Positions 52,710 through 60,670 of a stretch of DNA of 64,000 nt are shown here, one piece after another (positions within the stretch are counted from its first letter, which is position 1; each line of letters starts with the position of its first letter). The stretch lies in contig JAETOE010000010.1 in the NCBI GenBank assembly GCA_021771815.1, positions 35,599-99,598 on the forward strand, written 5' to 3'. The stretch is from Roseburia hominis (lineage in GTDB: Bacteria; Bacillota; Clostridia; Lachnospirales; Lachnospiraceae). A program made the position numbers and the translations under genes. The notes under the pieces are model-generated. The model was given only the letters and a program-made list of their open reading frames with translations. It searched no databases and was not told where the DNA came from.

Positions 52710-53726
52710 ATGCAGAGAAGGAAAGTTCAAATTCGAACGACAAATACAAAGGTAACCGGGCGGTTTGGTAAGGAGACAGAACTGCCTGGAACATTGACAG
52801 AGAGGTTTGACACGGCGACAGAACAGCCTGGAACATTGACAGAGCGGATTGATGGGGAGACAGAACGGCTTGGCGCGGCGATAGCGCAGGCGGACGCGAT
52901 TGTTATTGGGGCGGGAGCCGGACTGTCAACTGCCGCGGGTTTTACATATACGGGAGACAGGTTTAAGAAATACTTTACGGATTTTGAAGAAAAGTATGAC
53001 TTTCACGATATGTATTCCGGCGGTTTCTATCCTTATGCCACTTTGGAAGAGTACTGGGCGTATTGGAGCAGATATATTTATATTAACCGTTATATGAATG
53101 CGCCAAAGCCGGTGTATAATGATTTATATGAACTGATACGCGATAAGGACTATTTTGTAATCACCACAAACGTAGACCACTGTTTTCAGAAAGCCGGCTT
53201 TGACAGGCACCGTCTTTTCTATACACAGGGAGATTACGGGCTATTGCAGTGCAGCAGGCCGTGTCATAGAGATACATATGACAATGAAGAGCTTGTGAAG
53301 AAAATGGTACTTTCACAGGGTTTTGAGATTGACGCGGACGGCGGGCTTTTTGCTCCGCGCGGGAAACAGGTGCAGATGCGCGTGCCGACGGAACTGCTTC
53401 CGGTATGTCCGCATTGCGGCAGACCGATGACGATGAATCTGCGGGCGGATGAGACATTTGTGCAGGATGCGGGCTGGGATCAGGCGGCGCAGCGGTATGA
53501 TCTGTTTCAGCGGCGGCACAGAGGGCTTCGGACGTTGTATATGGAGATGGGAGTAGGGTTTAATACGCCCGGCATAGTGAAATTCTCTTTCTGGCAGATG
53601 ACACAGCAGAATCCCAATGCAGTTTATGTATGTATTAACAAAGGAGAAGCATATGCTCCCGGGGAAATTATGGGGAGATCTATCTGCATTAATGATGATA
53701 TAGGAGAAGTTTTGCAACGATTATAA
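52710..53726 (+). CDS. SirTM-type sirtuin (macrodomain-linked, protein ADP-ribosyltransferase class)
   Basis: The protein is 338 residues. The NAD motif is VIGAGAGLSTAAGFTYTGD rather than GAGxSxxSGIPDFR, followed by DFEEKYDFHDMYSGGFYPYA, TTNVDHCFQKAGF and FYTQGDYGLLQCSRPCH. Zinc ligands are CSRPC and VCPHCGRPM. These are the hallmarks of class M sirtuins, which ADP-ribosylate rather than deacylate. The canonical HG histidine is missing. The first 55 residues are a tandem repeat extension. A zinc-macrodomain gene follows downstream (55048), as in known SirTM operons. The usual GcvH-L and LplA2 substrates are not in the window. Start ATG 52710 with AAAGGG upstream; ATG 52692 is possible. Confidence 0.88.
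   Translation: MQRRKVQIRTTNTKVTGRFGKETELPGTLTERFDTATEQPGTLTERIDGETERLGAAIAQADAIVIGAGAGLSTAAGFTYTGDRFKKYFTDFEEKYDFHDMYSGGFYPYATLEEYWAYWSRYIYINRYMNAPKPVYNDLYELIRDKDYFVITTNVDHCFQKAGFDRHRLFYTQGDYGLLQCSRPCHRDTYDNEELVKKMVLSQGFEIDADGGLFAPRGKQVQMRVPTELLPVCPHCGRPMTMNLRADETFVQDAGWDQAAQRYDLFQRRHRGLRTLYMEMGVGFNTPGIVKFSFWQMTQQNPNAVYVCINKGEAYAPGEIMGRSICINDDIGEVLQRL
52773..52885 (+). repeat. 42-bp tandem repeat in the SirTM 5' coding region
   Basis: About 2.7 units with starts at 52773, 52815 and 52857, each beginning GMGACAGAAC. Translated, each unit is about 14 residues (TELPGTLTERFDTA, TEQPGTLTERIDGE, TERLGAAIAQADAI). The last unit is the natural helix before the NAD motif; the others look like duplications of it. 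Confidence 0.8.
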
Positions 53727-53748
53727 GACAACAGATCAGATAATCCGC

Positions 53749-53867
53749 TTTCGAAAAAGTAAAGATTTTAATGTTTTGAAACCGATTCCTTGCACACACT
53801 ATTTTATGGCGGTATAATGGGATCTAAGATATAGTTTCAAAAAAGTAAAATTTTTTAACTTTTGAAA
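53749..53867 (+). promoter_or_regulatory. Promoter between twin operator-like repeats
   Basis: TTGCAC (53790) and TATAAT (53813) are 17 bases apart. Two similar 33-base inverted repeats flank them: 53749-53781 (TTTCGAAAAAGT ... TTTTGAAA) and 53835-53867 (TTTCAAAAAAGT ... ACTTTTGAAA), 86 bases apart. The layout suggests looping repression of the ATPase gene that follows. Confidence 0.6.
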
Positions 53868-53879
53868 GCGAGTGATTGT

Positions 53880-54994
53880 ATGAAGACAATAACAAGAGCA
53901 AAGTATCTAAACCGCATCATCGATTTGAACGGAACTCCGGATATCAAAATCATTACAGGTATTCGTCGTTCGGGAAAGTCAAAGTTGATGCAGGCATACA
54001 TTGAATATCTGAAAGATCATTTTGAAAATATCAATATTATCTTTATTGACTTTATGGATCTTGCATATGAGGAAATCAGAGAATATCATGCGCTTCATGC
54101 TTATGTAGAGGAACATTATCAAGAGGAAAAAATAAACTACCTTTTTGTGGATGAAGTTCAGATGTGTCCCAAATTTGAATTGGCAATCAACAGCCTTTAT
54201 TCCAAAGAAAAGTATGATATTTATATTACAGGCTCCAATGCCTTTTTATTGAGTGCTGATCTGGCAACTCTTTTTACCGGACGTTATATCGAGATTCATG
54301 TTTTCCCATTCAGTTTTCAGGAATACTGCCAGTATTATAAAAGGATAGAATAAATTATATTAAGGAAGTTTATGAGGCAGTTGTCACGAGAGATCTTGTA
54401 CAAAAATATTCTTTGTCAGATACGTTGGTCTTACAGAGATTAAGCGAATTCCTCATGGATAACATCAGCAATCTTACCTCTCCGAATAAGGTCAGCCAGC
54501 TTTTGACAGCGAACCAGACAATAACCAATCATGTGACAGTTGGCAGATACATTAAATATTTGTGCAGTGCCTTTGTTTTTTATGATATAAAGCGCTATGA
54601 TATACGCGGAAAGAAATATTTGGAAAGTTCCGAGAAATTCTATTTGTGTGATACGGGGATCCGATATGCCATTCTGGGGAGCAGGAATTTGGATTACGGC
54701 AGAGTGTATGAGAATATGGTCTGCATGGAACTGCTCCGCCGGGGATATGATGTGTATGTCGGAAAATTGTATCAGAAAGAAATTGATTTTGTAGCCCAAA
54801 GGGGAAGCGAGAAAATATATATACAGGTCAGTGACAATATTTCGGATCAGAAAACGCTTGAAAGAGAATGTTTGCCATTACTGCAAATCCGAGATGCATA
54901 TCCGAAAAAGATTATTGCCAGGACGCGACATCCGAAGTATAGTTATGAGGGTATTGAGATTTATAATATAGTTGATTGGTTATTGCAGAAATAG
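53880..54994 (+). pseudogene. DUF4143-type AAA ATPase, disrupted by an internal deletion
   Basis: N-terminal part (53880-54353): ITGIRRSGKSKLMQAYIEYL (Walker A), NYLFVDEVQMCPKFELAINS (Walker B), YITGSNAFLLSADLATLF and [14 protein letters not shown], then a stop. In another frame from about 54341 the rest follows: [40 protein letters not shown] and [15 protein letters not shown] (DUF4143 nuclease-like domain), to 54994. About 25-30 codons between the two parts are missing, with loss of frame. It interrupts the SirTM-macrodomain pair and has its own promoter. Confidence 0.87.
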
Positions 54995-55047
54995 GAAAAT
55001 AGAAATGCCGTAAAAATCCGAAAACAAGAGTAGGGGGGAAGGACGAT

Positions 55048-55875
55048 ATGACACAATCAGAAAGGCTCGATTATCTGTTGGATGAATTTAAAATGGATTC
55101 CCTGGAATACAAAAATCTTAAAACGCCTAATGTGGCGGAGGACAAACGGGCACTGCTGCGCTCTCTGATGAATATCCGTATGCCGCGCGCTATGGATGCA
55201 GAGGTTCTAAAAGTGCAGGATGCTTATTTAAAGGAGCGTGCGGTCGAGAAGGGAATTGTGAGGGTCTGTGATATTCAGACAGTACGCGAAGAATTTAACA
55301 GCACGCACCTTTTTTCCGATAAGCTGTCGGTCTGGCAGGGGGATATCACGCGGCTTGCGGTGGGTGCGATTGTCAATGCGGCGAACTCGCAGATGCTTGG
55401 CTGCTTCGTTCCGATGCATACATGTATTGACAACTGTATTCATACATTTGCGGGGATTGAACTGCGGGAGGAGTGCTGCAGATATATGAACCGGAGGAGG
55501 GCGGAGTATGGCAGCGATTATGAGGAGCCGACAGGCGGCGCGGTGCTCACCGCCGGTTACAATCTTCCTGCTGAACATGTCATTCATACGGTAGGGCCGA
55601 TCGTGCATTCCCGCCTGACCGACGCCCTGCGGAGCGATCTGGCAAGCTGTTACCGGAGTGTGCTGCAGTGCTGTGTGGAGAACGGAATCAGGAGCGTCGC
55701 ATTCTGCTGTATTTCGACCGGGGTATTCCGCTTCCCGAACGAAGAAGCGGCAAATATTGCAGTAGACACCGTGACGGATTTCTTAAGACGGCATGGCGAC
55801 TGCTTTGACCGGGTGATTTTTAACGTGTTCGGAGATAAGGATAAGGAGATTTATCAGGGATTATTTGCCCGATAG
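55048..55875 (+). CDS. Zinc-containing macrodomain protein-ADP-ribose hydrolase
   Basis: A 275-residue protein. The macrodomain starts LSVWQGDITRLAVGAIVNAA NSQ (NAANS ligand loop). Zinc-site residues are in LGCFVPMHTCIDNCIH, typical of SirTM-linked macrodomains, then TGGAVLTAGYNLPAEHVIHT and the phosphate-binding FCCISTGVFRFPNEEAA. The N-terminal 85 residues are a helical extension common to this type. It removes the ADP-ribose that SirTM (52710) adds. GGGGGGAAGGA lies before the ATG. Confidence 0.92.
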   Translation: MTQSERLDYLLDEFKMDSLEYKNLKTPNVAEDKRALLRSLMNIRMPRAMDAEVLKVQDAYLKERAVEKGIVRVCDIQTVREEFNSTHLFSDKLSVWQGDITRLAVGAIVNAANSQMLGCFVPMHTCIDNCIHTFAGIELREECCRYMNRRRAEYGSDYEEPTGGAVLTAGYNLPAEHVIHTVGPIVHSRLTDALRSDLASCYRSVLQCCVENGIRSVAFCCISTGVFRFPNEEAANIAVDTVTDFLRRHGDCFDRVIFNVFGDKDKEIYQGLFAR

Positions 55876-55978
55876 GAAATACTGTATCCCCCAAAGAAGG
55901 GAAAAGAAATGCCGTCCTAAAGAATCACGAATCACTTTTCTTTTCCCGCTTCTCTATAAATGCAACCTGTCTTTTTTG

Positions 55979-56533
55979 TTATTTTTGATGAATCGACTTG
56001 TAATATTTCCAGAATGGAATGACAAAGGAAATAAACATTGCCAAATATATTCCAAACATAGCAACGAAAAATACCATCAACCCACAACTGAAAGACGAAT
56101 TAATTTGACTCTGCATAATTATTTGTGGAATGATTATCAAAAAGAAAATTATTAAAAGGGGTATCATACGCCCCACAAAAACCCGTTTCATCATATCCAA
56201 CCGGGAAGCATCGTCACAGAAGATTTCTTCCTCTGTTCCGTTCATTTCAGAAGCCGCTTTGCGAAAATAGCTGTAGCCCACATAATTCTGCAAATATTCC
56301 CACCCACAATCGCTGAACATTTGAGTGTATTCACTTTTTTGGGAAACGCTGTCGGGATTATAGTCTAATTGATAGATAACATCCTTGGGTTCGCATTTTC
56401 GGAAATGATACAGACAAAGACCATTTATTCCGACAAATTCCCAACCATTATGATGCTGTTCCCTTAAATACGCTTCTTCTTTCTTCCATTGGGGAACAGA
56501 AAAAAATCTGATTTCGGTTTTCGTATTTTTCAT
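55979..56533 (-). CDS. DUF2812 membrane protein
   Basis: A 184-residue protein. The cytoplasmic DUF2812 part has FFSVPQWKKEEAYLREQHHN, GWEFVGINGLCLYHFRKCEP, VIYQLDYNPDS and DCGWEYLQNYVGYSYFRK. Two TM helices lie in the last 70 residues. It starts one base after the PadR stop (TAATATG) and forms the common PadR-DUF2812 pair. The biochemical role is unknown; probably the regulated membrane effector. Confidence 0.9.
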   Translation of the reverse strand: MKNTKTEIRFFSVPQWKKEEAYLREQHHNGWEFVGINGLCLYHFRKCEPKDVIYQLDYNPDSVSQKSEYTQMFSDCGWEYLQNYVGYSYFRKAASEMNGTEEEIFCDDASRLDMMKRVFVGRMIPLLIIFFLIIIPQIIMQSQINSSFSCGLMVFFVAMFGIYLAMFISFVIPFWKYYKSIHQK

Positions 56534-56534
56534 A

Positions 56535-56849
56535 TTATTTTGCCTCCATCATACTTTTGTATAAGCGCTCGATTCGCTTCATTTCCAACGCGAGCACCTG
56601 CATTCCTAATTCTGTAATGCAATATATTTTGCGTTTGTCTTCTTCTCTGACAAACCGGATCAGACCATCCTTCTCCATTTTAGATAAGCTGCCATACAAT
56701 GTTCCCGGACTGATTTTGATTTCCCCGTTCGTTAGCTGTTCTGTTTTTTTAACAATGCTGTATCCGTGTGCTTCTTCCCTAAGACATAGTAAAATATAGA
56801 AACCTGTTTCGGTCATTGGCACATATACTTTCTTAATATGATTGTCCAT
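56535..56849 (-). CDS. PadR family regulator 1
   Basis: A 104-residue protein with the PadR winged helix: TETGFYILLCLREEAHGYSI, VKKTEQLTNGEIKISPGTLY, GSLSKMEKDGLIRFVREEDK and RKIYCITELGMQVL. Start ATG 56849 with AAGGG upstream; an ATG at 56864 is possible. Translationally coupled to the DUF2812 gene. The palindromes at 56874 and 56911 are its likely operators. Confidence 0.92.
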   Translation of the reverse strand: MDNHIKKVYVPMTETGFYILLCLREEAHGYSIVKKTEQLTNGEIKISPGTLYGSLSKMEKDGLIRFVREEDKRKIYCITELGMQVLALEMKRIERLYKSMMEAK

Positions 56850-56873
56850 TATATTACCCTTCATATAATACTG

Positions 56874-56927
56874 CGATATATCGTACTTCGATGCATATAG
56901 TATAGCACTGCGATATATCGATGTCAA
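56874..56927 (-). promoter_or_regulatory. Promoter with two PadR operator palindromes
   Basis: On minus: TTGACA (56927-56922), 17 bases, TATACT (56904-56899). The palindrome CGATATATCG occurs twice, at 56911-56920 inside the spacer and at 56874-56883 near the transcript start, each preceded on plus by CTG. Confidence 0.65.
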
Positions 56928-56982
56928 TAGTAGCAACAAATTTGAGCATCGCGAGGGTAATGATTCCGCTTTTTCTTTTCTG

Positions 56983-57028
56983 TTGATAATTTGAATATTA
57001 TGTTTTATAATATATTTAGTAATACTAA
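56983..57028 (+). promoter_or_regulatory. Promoter and operator of the second PadR operon
   Basis: TTGATA (56983) and TATAAT (57006), 17 bases apart. Directly downstream lies TTAGTA-A-TACTAA (57016-57028), a perfect palindrome at the expected transcript start. Confidence 0.65.
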
Positions 57029-57059
57029 GTATATAGAAAGAGATTCGTGAAGAAGATAT

Positions 57060-57404
57060 ATGAATGAAAAATACGAACGACAGATGAAGAAAGGAGTCTT
57101 AGACCTTTTGGTCTTAAAACTTCTGGAAAAAGAGCCGAAATACGGATATCAGTTGATTACAGAACTTCGGGAAAAGAGCGGAGGGGTATTTCTCCTAAAG
57201 GAAGGTACGCTGTACCCTATTTTGTACCGGCTGGAGGAAGAGGGATTGGTAGAGAGCCGTTGGAGCGAGCCGGAGGACCGGAAGGTTCCGCGGAAATATT
57301 ACGCCATGACGGAGAAGGGCGGCAGGACTCTGCCGGAAATCGCCGGCCTGTGGAAACAGATTTCGGAAGGGATTCGTCAGATTTTGGAGGAGGAAGAGGC
57401 ATGA
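57060..57404 (+). CDS. PadR family regulator 2
   Basis: A 114-residue protein with the PadR fold: QMKKGVLDLLVLKLLEKEPK, YGYQLITELREKSGGVFLLK, EGTLYPILYRLEEEGLVESR and PRKYYAMTEKGGRTLPEIAG. Its stop overlaps the next start (ATGA). It heads a five-gene membrane-protein operon and probably represses it through the palindrome at 57016. Confidence 0.93.
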   Translation: MNEKYERQMKKGVLDLLVLKLLEKEPKYGYQLITELREKSGGVFLLKEGTLYPILYRLEEEGLVESRWSEPEDRKVPRKYYAMTEKGGRTLPEIAGLWKQISEGIRQILEEEEA

Positions 57405-58048
57405 GCGCAGAGAAATACGTGGATTCCGTTGTGAGGAAGGTCCGGTGCGGGCGGGAGAAGAAAAAGGAGATCAGGCAGCAGTTGCTGTCGGATATTACGG
57501 TCGCGCGCGAGGAAGGCGAAAGCCTGGAGAGTATCATCGGGCGCATGGGATCGGCAGCGGAGGCAGCGGAGGAATTTAATCAGAATTTATCGGAGACGGA
57601 GCAGAAGCGGTACCGCAGAGGAAAACGGTGGAAGATATTCGGCTTCATCGCAGTCGTGCTTGTGTTGCTTTTGAGCGGAATCTATTGGTTTCTGCCGAAG
57701 ACATACGAGCTTTCGAAGGGCGGATATTTTGACAAGGAGACAGTGGAGGCGAGAATGCAGGAAGTCATTGCAGAGCTTGACAGGGGAGATTATGAAGCGA
57801 TGCAGGCGAAGGCGACAGAGGAGATGAAACCGATGCTTACGGCAGAGTCTATGGAGAGCGCGAAGGCGACGGTTTCAGATGATTGGGGAGCATTTGAGGC
57901 ATACGGAACGGTGTACGCAGTGCAGATCAAACAGCAGGGGAAGCGGTACGCCGTAGGGCAGATGACGGTGGGTTATGAAAATGTGAGTGTGACTTATACC
58001 TTGACATTTGAGGAGGATATGAAACTTGCGGGCTTATACATAAGGTAA
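57401..58048 (+). CDS. HAAS-domain membrane protein (DUF1700/DUF3887-like)
   Basis: The protein is 215 residues. The N-terminal helical HAAS-like domain has EKYVDSVVRKVRCGREKKKE and SLESIIGRMGSAAEAAEEFN. One TM helix (about 75-97, IFGFIAVVLVLLLSGIYWFL). The extracytoplasmic C-terminal domain (110-215) is DUF3887-like. PadR-HAAS pairs are common in Firmicutes. The start overlaps the PadR stop, with GGAGG upstream. Confidence 0.85.
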   Translation: MSAEKYVDSVVRKVRCGREKKKEIRQQLLSDITVAREEGESLESIIGRMGSAAEAAEEFNQNLSETEQKRYRRGKRWKIFGFIAVVLVLLLSGIYWFLPKTYELSKGGYFDKETVEARMQEVIAELDRGDYEAMQAKATEEMKPMLTAESMESAKATVSDDWGAFEAYGTVYAVQIKQQGKRYAVGQMTVGYENVSVTYTLTFEEDMKLAGLYIR

Positions 58049-58172
58049 GAATCCGGCTACGGCAAGGCGGGAACACGACTTTGAGAGACAGGCGTGGACA
58101 CGGCATTGAATAGATAGGTGTGCGGTGGCGGAATGATGGAAGCACAGGTTGGAAAGGGGGCGGAAGGAGATT

Positions 58173-58505
58173 ATGAATATCGGATTCTGGATGTGTGCGG
58201 TGCTTGTTCCGTGCTTTGGCGTGATGGCATTGGTTTTTGGCATCGGGAAGGAGAAGACGGCAATTCTGATATCCGGTTTTAACTCGCTGCCGAAGGAAGA
58301 GCGGGTTCATTACGACCGGGAGCGGATGGCAAAGGATATGCAAAATCAATACCTCGTGTGGATGACCGTTATGCTGTTCGGTGCAGCAGGTGCATGGCTG
58401 TTTACCGGATACAGTGCGGTCGCCGCCTATGCGGTCTGGCTTGTTATGTTCTTTAAAGAGGTGCATCTTGACAACGAAAAAGCATTCCGCAAGTATCGGC
58501 TATAA
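58173..58505 (+). CDS. DUF3784-like small membrane protein
   Basis: A 110-residue protein. TM helices at about 5-25 and 55-95; between them is LISGFNSLPKEERVHYDRER, the DUF3784 signature. ATG 58173 has AAGGAG 4 bases upstream. Precedes an SdpI-like gene; probably part of one operon. Confidence 0.82.
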   Translation: MNIGFWMCAVLVPCFGVMALVFGIGKEKTAILISGFNSLPKEERVHYDRERMAKDMQNQYLVWMTVMLFGAAGAWLFTGYSAVAAYAVWLVMFFKEVHLDNEKAFRKYRL

Positions 58506-58533
58506 GCGGAGGCGTGAAAAGGGGAGGACTCAG

Positions 58534-58926
58534 ATGGGATTCTGGATATTTATGCTGATTATGGATTTATTGACTCCGGCGATTATGATCGGTTTCGGAC
58601 GGGGATTTATGAAACACCCGCCAAAGACCATCAACATGGTATATGGATATCGCACATCCATGTCTATGAAGAATAAGGAAACATGGGACTTTGCGCACAA
58701 ATATTTTGGGAAGCTGTGGTATATTTGCGGTCTGGCGACAGTTCTTCCTACAGCCGTAGTAATGGTCACTGTACTGGGAAAGGACACAGATACGGTCGGA
58801 ACAGCCGGAGGAATTCTCTGCACCTTGCAGTTGGTACCGCTGATTGGCTGTATCTTTCCGACAGAATGTGCGCTGCGGAGACATTTTGACAAACAGGGCA
58901 ATCCCAGACCCGGAAAGGAGAAGTAG
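58534..58926 (+). CDS. SdpI family protein
   Basis: A 130-residue membrane protein with family features MKHPPKTINMVYGYRTSMSM and NKETWDFAHKYFGKLWYICG, plus three or four TM helices. In Bacillus SdpI confers immunity to the SdpC toxin and acts as a signal receptor. No SdpC-like toxin gene is in the window, so a role in resistance to foreign peptides is inference. GGGGAGG lies before ATG 58534. Confidence 0.87.
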   Translation: MGFWIFMLIMDLLTPAIMIGFGRGFMKHPPKTINMVYGYRTSMSMKNKETWDFAHKYFGKLWYICGLATVLPTAVVMVTVLGKDTDTVGTAGGILCTLQLVPLIGCIFPTECALRRHFDKQGNPRPGKEK

Positions 58927-58931
58927 GGCGT

Positions 58932-59273
58932 ATGGAAAGGTATATTGCATTTTTTATATGGACAGCCGTCGGTGCGGCGTTTATCGTGCTCGGAATCTAT
59001 GATTATGTCTCGAAAAAGCCGGTGGCGTTCGGCTTCTGGGCGAATGCAGAGGTATTTCCCGTGAAGGATGTGAAAGGTTATAACCGGGCGCTTGGAAAGC
59101 TGTTTATGGTATTTGGCGTTTTGTTCATTCTGCTTGGGCTTCCGATGCTCGCCGGGCAGAATTCACCGTGGATCGTATTTTCTATATTGGGAGTACTTGT
59201 GGAGGCGATCGGAACGATGGCGGTCTACGTCACGGTCATTGAGAGGAAGTACCGCGTGAAGGGCGGGGAATAA
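58932..59273 (+). CDS. DUF3784-like membrane protein 2
   Basis: A 113-residue protein with three TM helices (about 5-24, 55-78 and 82-104). KKPVAFGFWANAEVFPVKDV then GYNRALGKLFMVFGVLFILL resemble the DUF3784 family. It begins 6 bases after the SdpI stop and closes the operon. Confidence 0.8.
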   Translation: MERYIAFFIWTAVGAAFIVLGIYDYVSKKPVAFGFWANAEVFPVKDVKGYNRALGKLFMVFGVLFILLGLPMLAGQNSPWIVFSILGVLVEAIGTMAVYVTVIERKYRVKGGE

Positions 59274-59303
59274 GAGATACAAGAGTAGACAATCGAATGT
59301 GGA

Positions 59304-59333
59304 GAGGTGCAGGCGCTAGTGCGCCTGCACCTC
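59304..59333 (+). terminator. Hairpin closing the SdpI operon
   Basis: A perfect 13-bp stem GAGGTGCAGGCGC/GCGCCTGCACCTC with a TAGT loop, followed by TTCTTTG. It contains the stop codon of the convergent XRE gene. Confidence 0.75.
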
Positions 59334-60401
59334 TTCTTTGTATTGCGCCAGCAATTTCTGAAATTCCTCATTTTCCAACAGAAAATCATAGCGTTCATCC
59401 TGCTCTAAGCCTGCGATCAATCCCGGAAGTATCCGTTTTCCGTAATTCATCCGCGTATCCTGCTTTTCCGGCGCGGCGTCCGCGGTCATATGGAAATACA
59501 GGGGAGAGTTCGACATATCCCACGGTGTGTCGCAGGCTTCAAAAAGCGACTTTATCAGAGAAAGGCATTCGGCGGCATCGCGCTCTGACAGTGCAAGCGA
59601 AAGCGGTGCAACATAGGAATTGAAATCCCACAGACCAAGTAGCTTTGCCGCCTGTGTGTGAAGTGATGCGATGACGGCGGCATCTTTCGTGCGATTCTCT
59701 TTCCAGGCAATCTCTGCAAGCTGCAGCAGCGAACCAAGCAGCATATTGGCGCAGGAGAGTGCTTTGCGTTCATAGATCAGCGCAGCATCGGCATATTTTT
59801 CTTCCGCAAGAAAAAGCTGTGCCTGTACCAGCCGCCGATCCAGCTCGGACGGCGTGGAAAGCTGGTCGATCAGCTCCTGCGCTTTCTCGAAATCATTTTG
59901 TGCGATATATTTCGGGACGAGCATAAAAATAGCGAGTTCCCGAATGGCGGGATCATTTCCGGCGGCGGCTTGTTCATAGAGGGCGGTGAGCTGCTTTGTG
60001 TAGGCTTCGCGTTCGGTCTTTCCGATTCCGGACATCATTAAAAGACCCTCTAACGTGACGGTAACGTTTTCCAACAGCGGCATACAGTTCGGGTATTCCC
60101 GGATTTTAGCGAGGGCAAGGGAAAAGGCTTCTTCGTAACCCCTGGTTTTTGCGCAGTCGGATATTTCGATTAAGCAGTCGGCGATTTCCAACTCTGTAAG
60201 TTCTTCTTTAAAGCATAGCAGTGTATTCGGGTCTGTCTTTAAAAGTCTTGCAAGCGGTGCGACCAGAGAGAGATCCGGGCAGCTTGCGCCGGACTCCCAT
60301 TTGCTGACGGCGGGGGTGGATACGCCGAGATAGTCGGCGACCTGTTCCTGTGTCAGATGGTGTTCTTTTCTTTTTTCGCGAAGAATCTGAGCGATTGACA
60401 T
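59316..60401 (-). CDS. XRE family regulator with helical repeat C terminus
   Basis: The protein is 361 residues. N-terminal helix-turn-helix (residues 1-60: AQILREKRKEHHLTQEQVAD, YLGVSTPAVSKWESGASCPD). The rest is all-helical with TPR-like stretches (NDFEKAQELIDQLSTPSELD, EEKYADAALIYERKALSCAN). Probable ligand- or peptide-responsive regulator. GGAGAAAAATT lies before the ATG. The target is unknown; the neighbouring SdpI operon is convergent. Confidence 0.9.
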   Translation of the reverse strand: MSIAQILREKRKEHHLTQEQVADYLGVSTPAVSKWESGASCPDLSLVAPLARLLKTDPNTLLCFKEELTELEIADCLIEISDCAKTRGYEEAFSLALAKIREYPNCMPLLENVTVTLEGLLMMSGIGKTEREAYTKQLTALYEQAAAGNDPAIRELAIFMLVPKYIAQNDFEKAQELIDQLSTPSELDRRLVQAQLFLAEEKYADAALIYERKALSCANMLLGSLLQLAEIAWKENRTKDAAVIASLHTQAAKLLGLWDFNSYVAPLSLALSERDAAECLSLIKSLFEACDTPWDMSNSPLYFHMTADAAPEKQDTRMNYGKRILPGLIAGLEQDERYDFLLENEEFQKLLAQYKEEVQAH

Positions 60402-60670
60402 AATTTTTCTCCTTTTTCTAATTATCGGAAAGCGCTTTCGGTAATTCTATCGTAGCAGATAGGGAAGCGCTGCACAATGGAACGTTGGTTTAAATAACGA
60501 GAAAGAAATTTAACCACAGGTTAAGACGATTTCCTACGATTCCTGTCGCAATAAGACGAGCGATTCTTGTTGTGCGGGTGTCTGGGAATGCCTATAATAT
60601 AGGTTAAGGGTATCTGGGAAGGAACGGAACAGATACGGCTAAGGAAAGTCAGAGAGGAGCAGAGGTAGCC

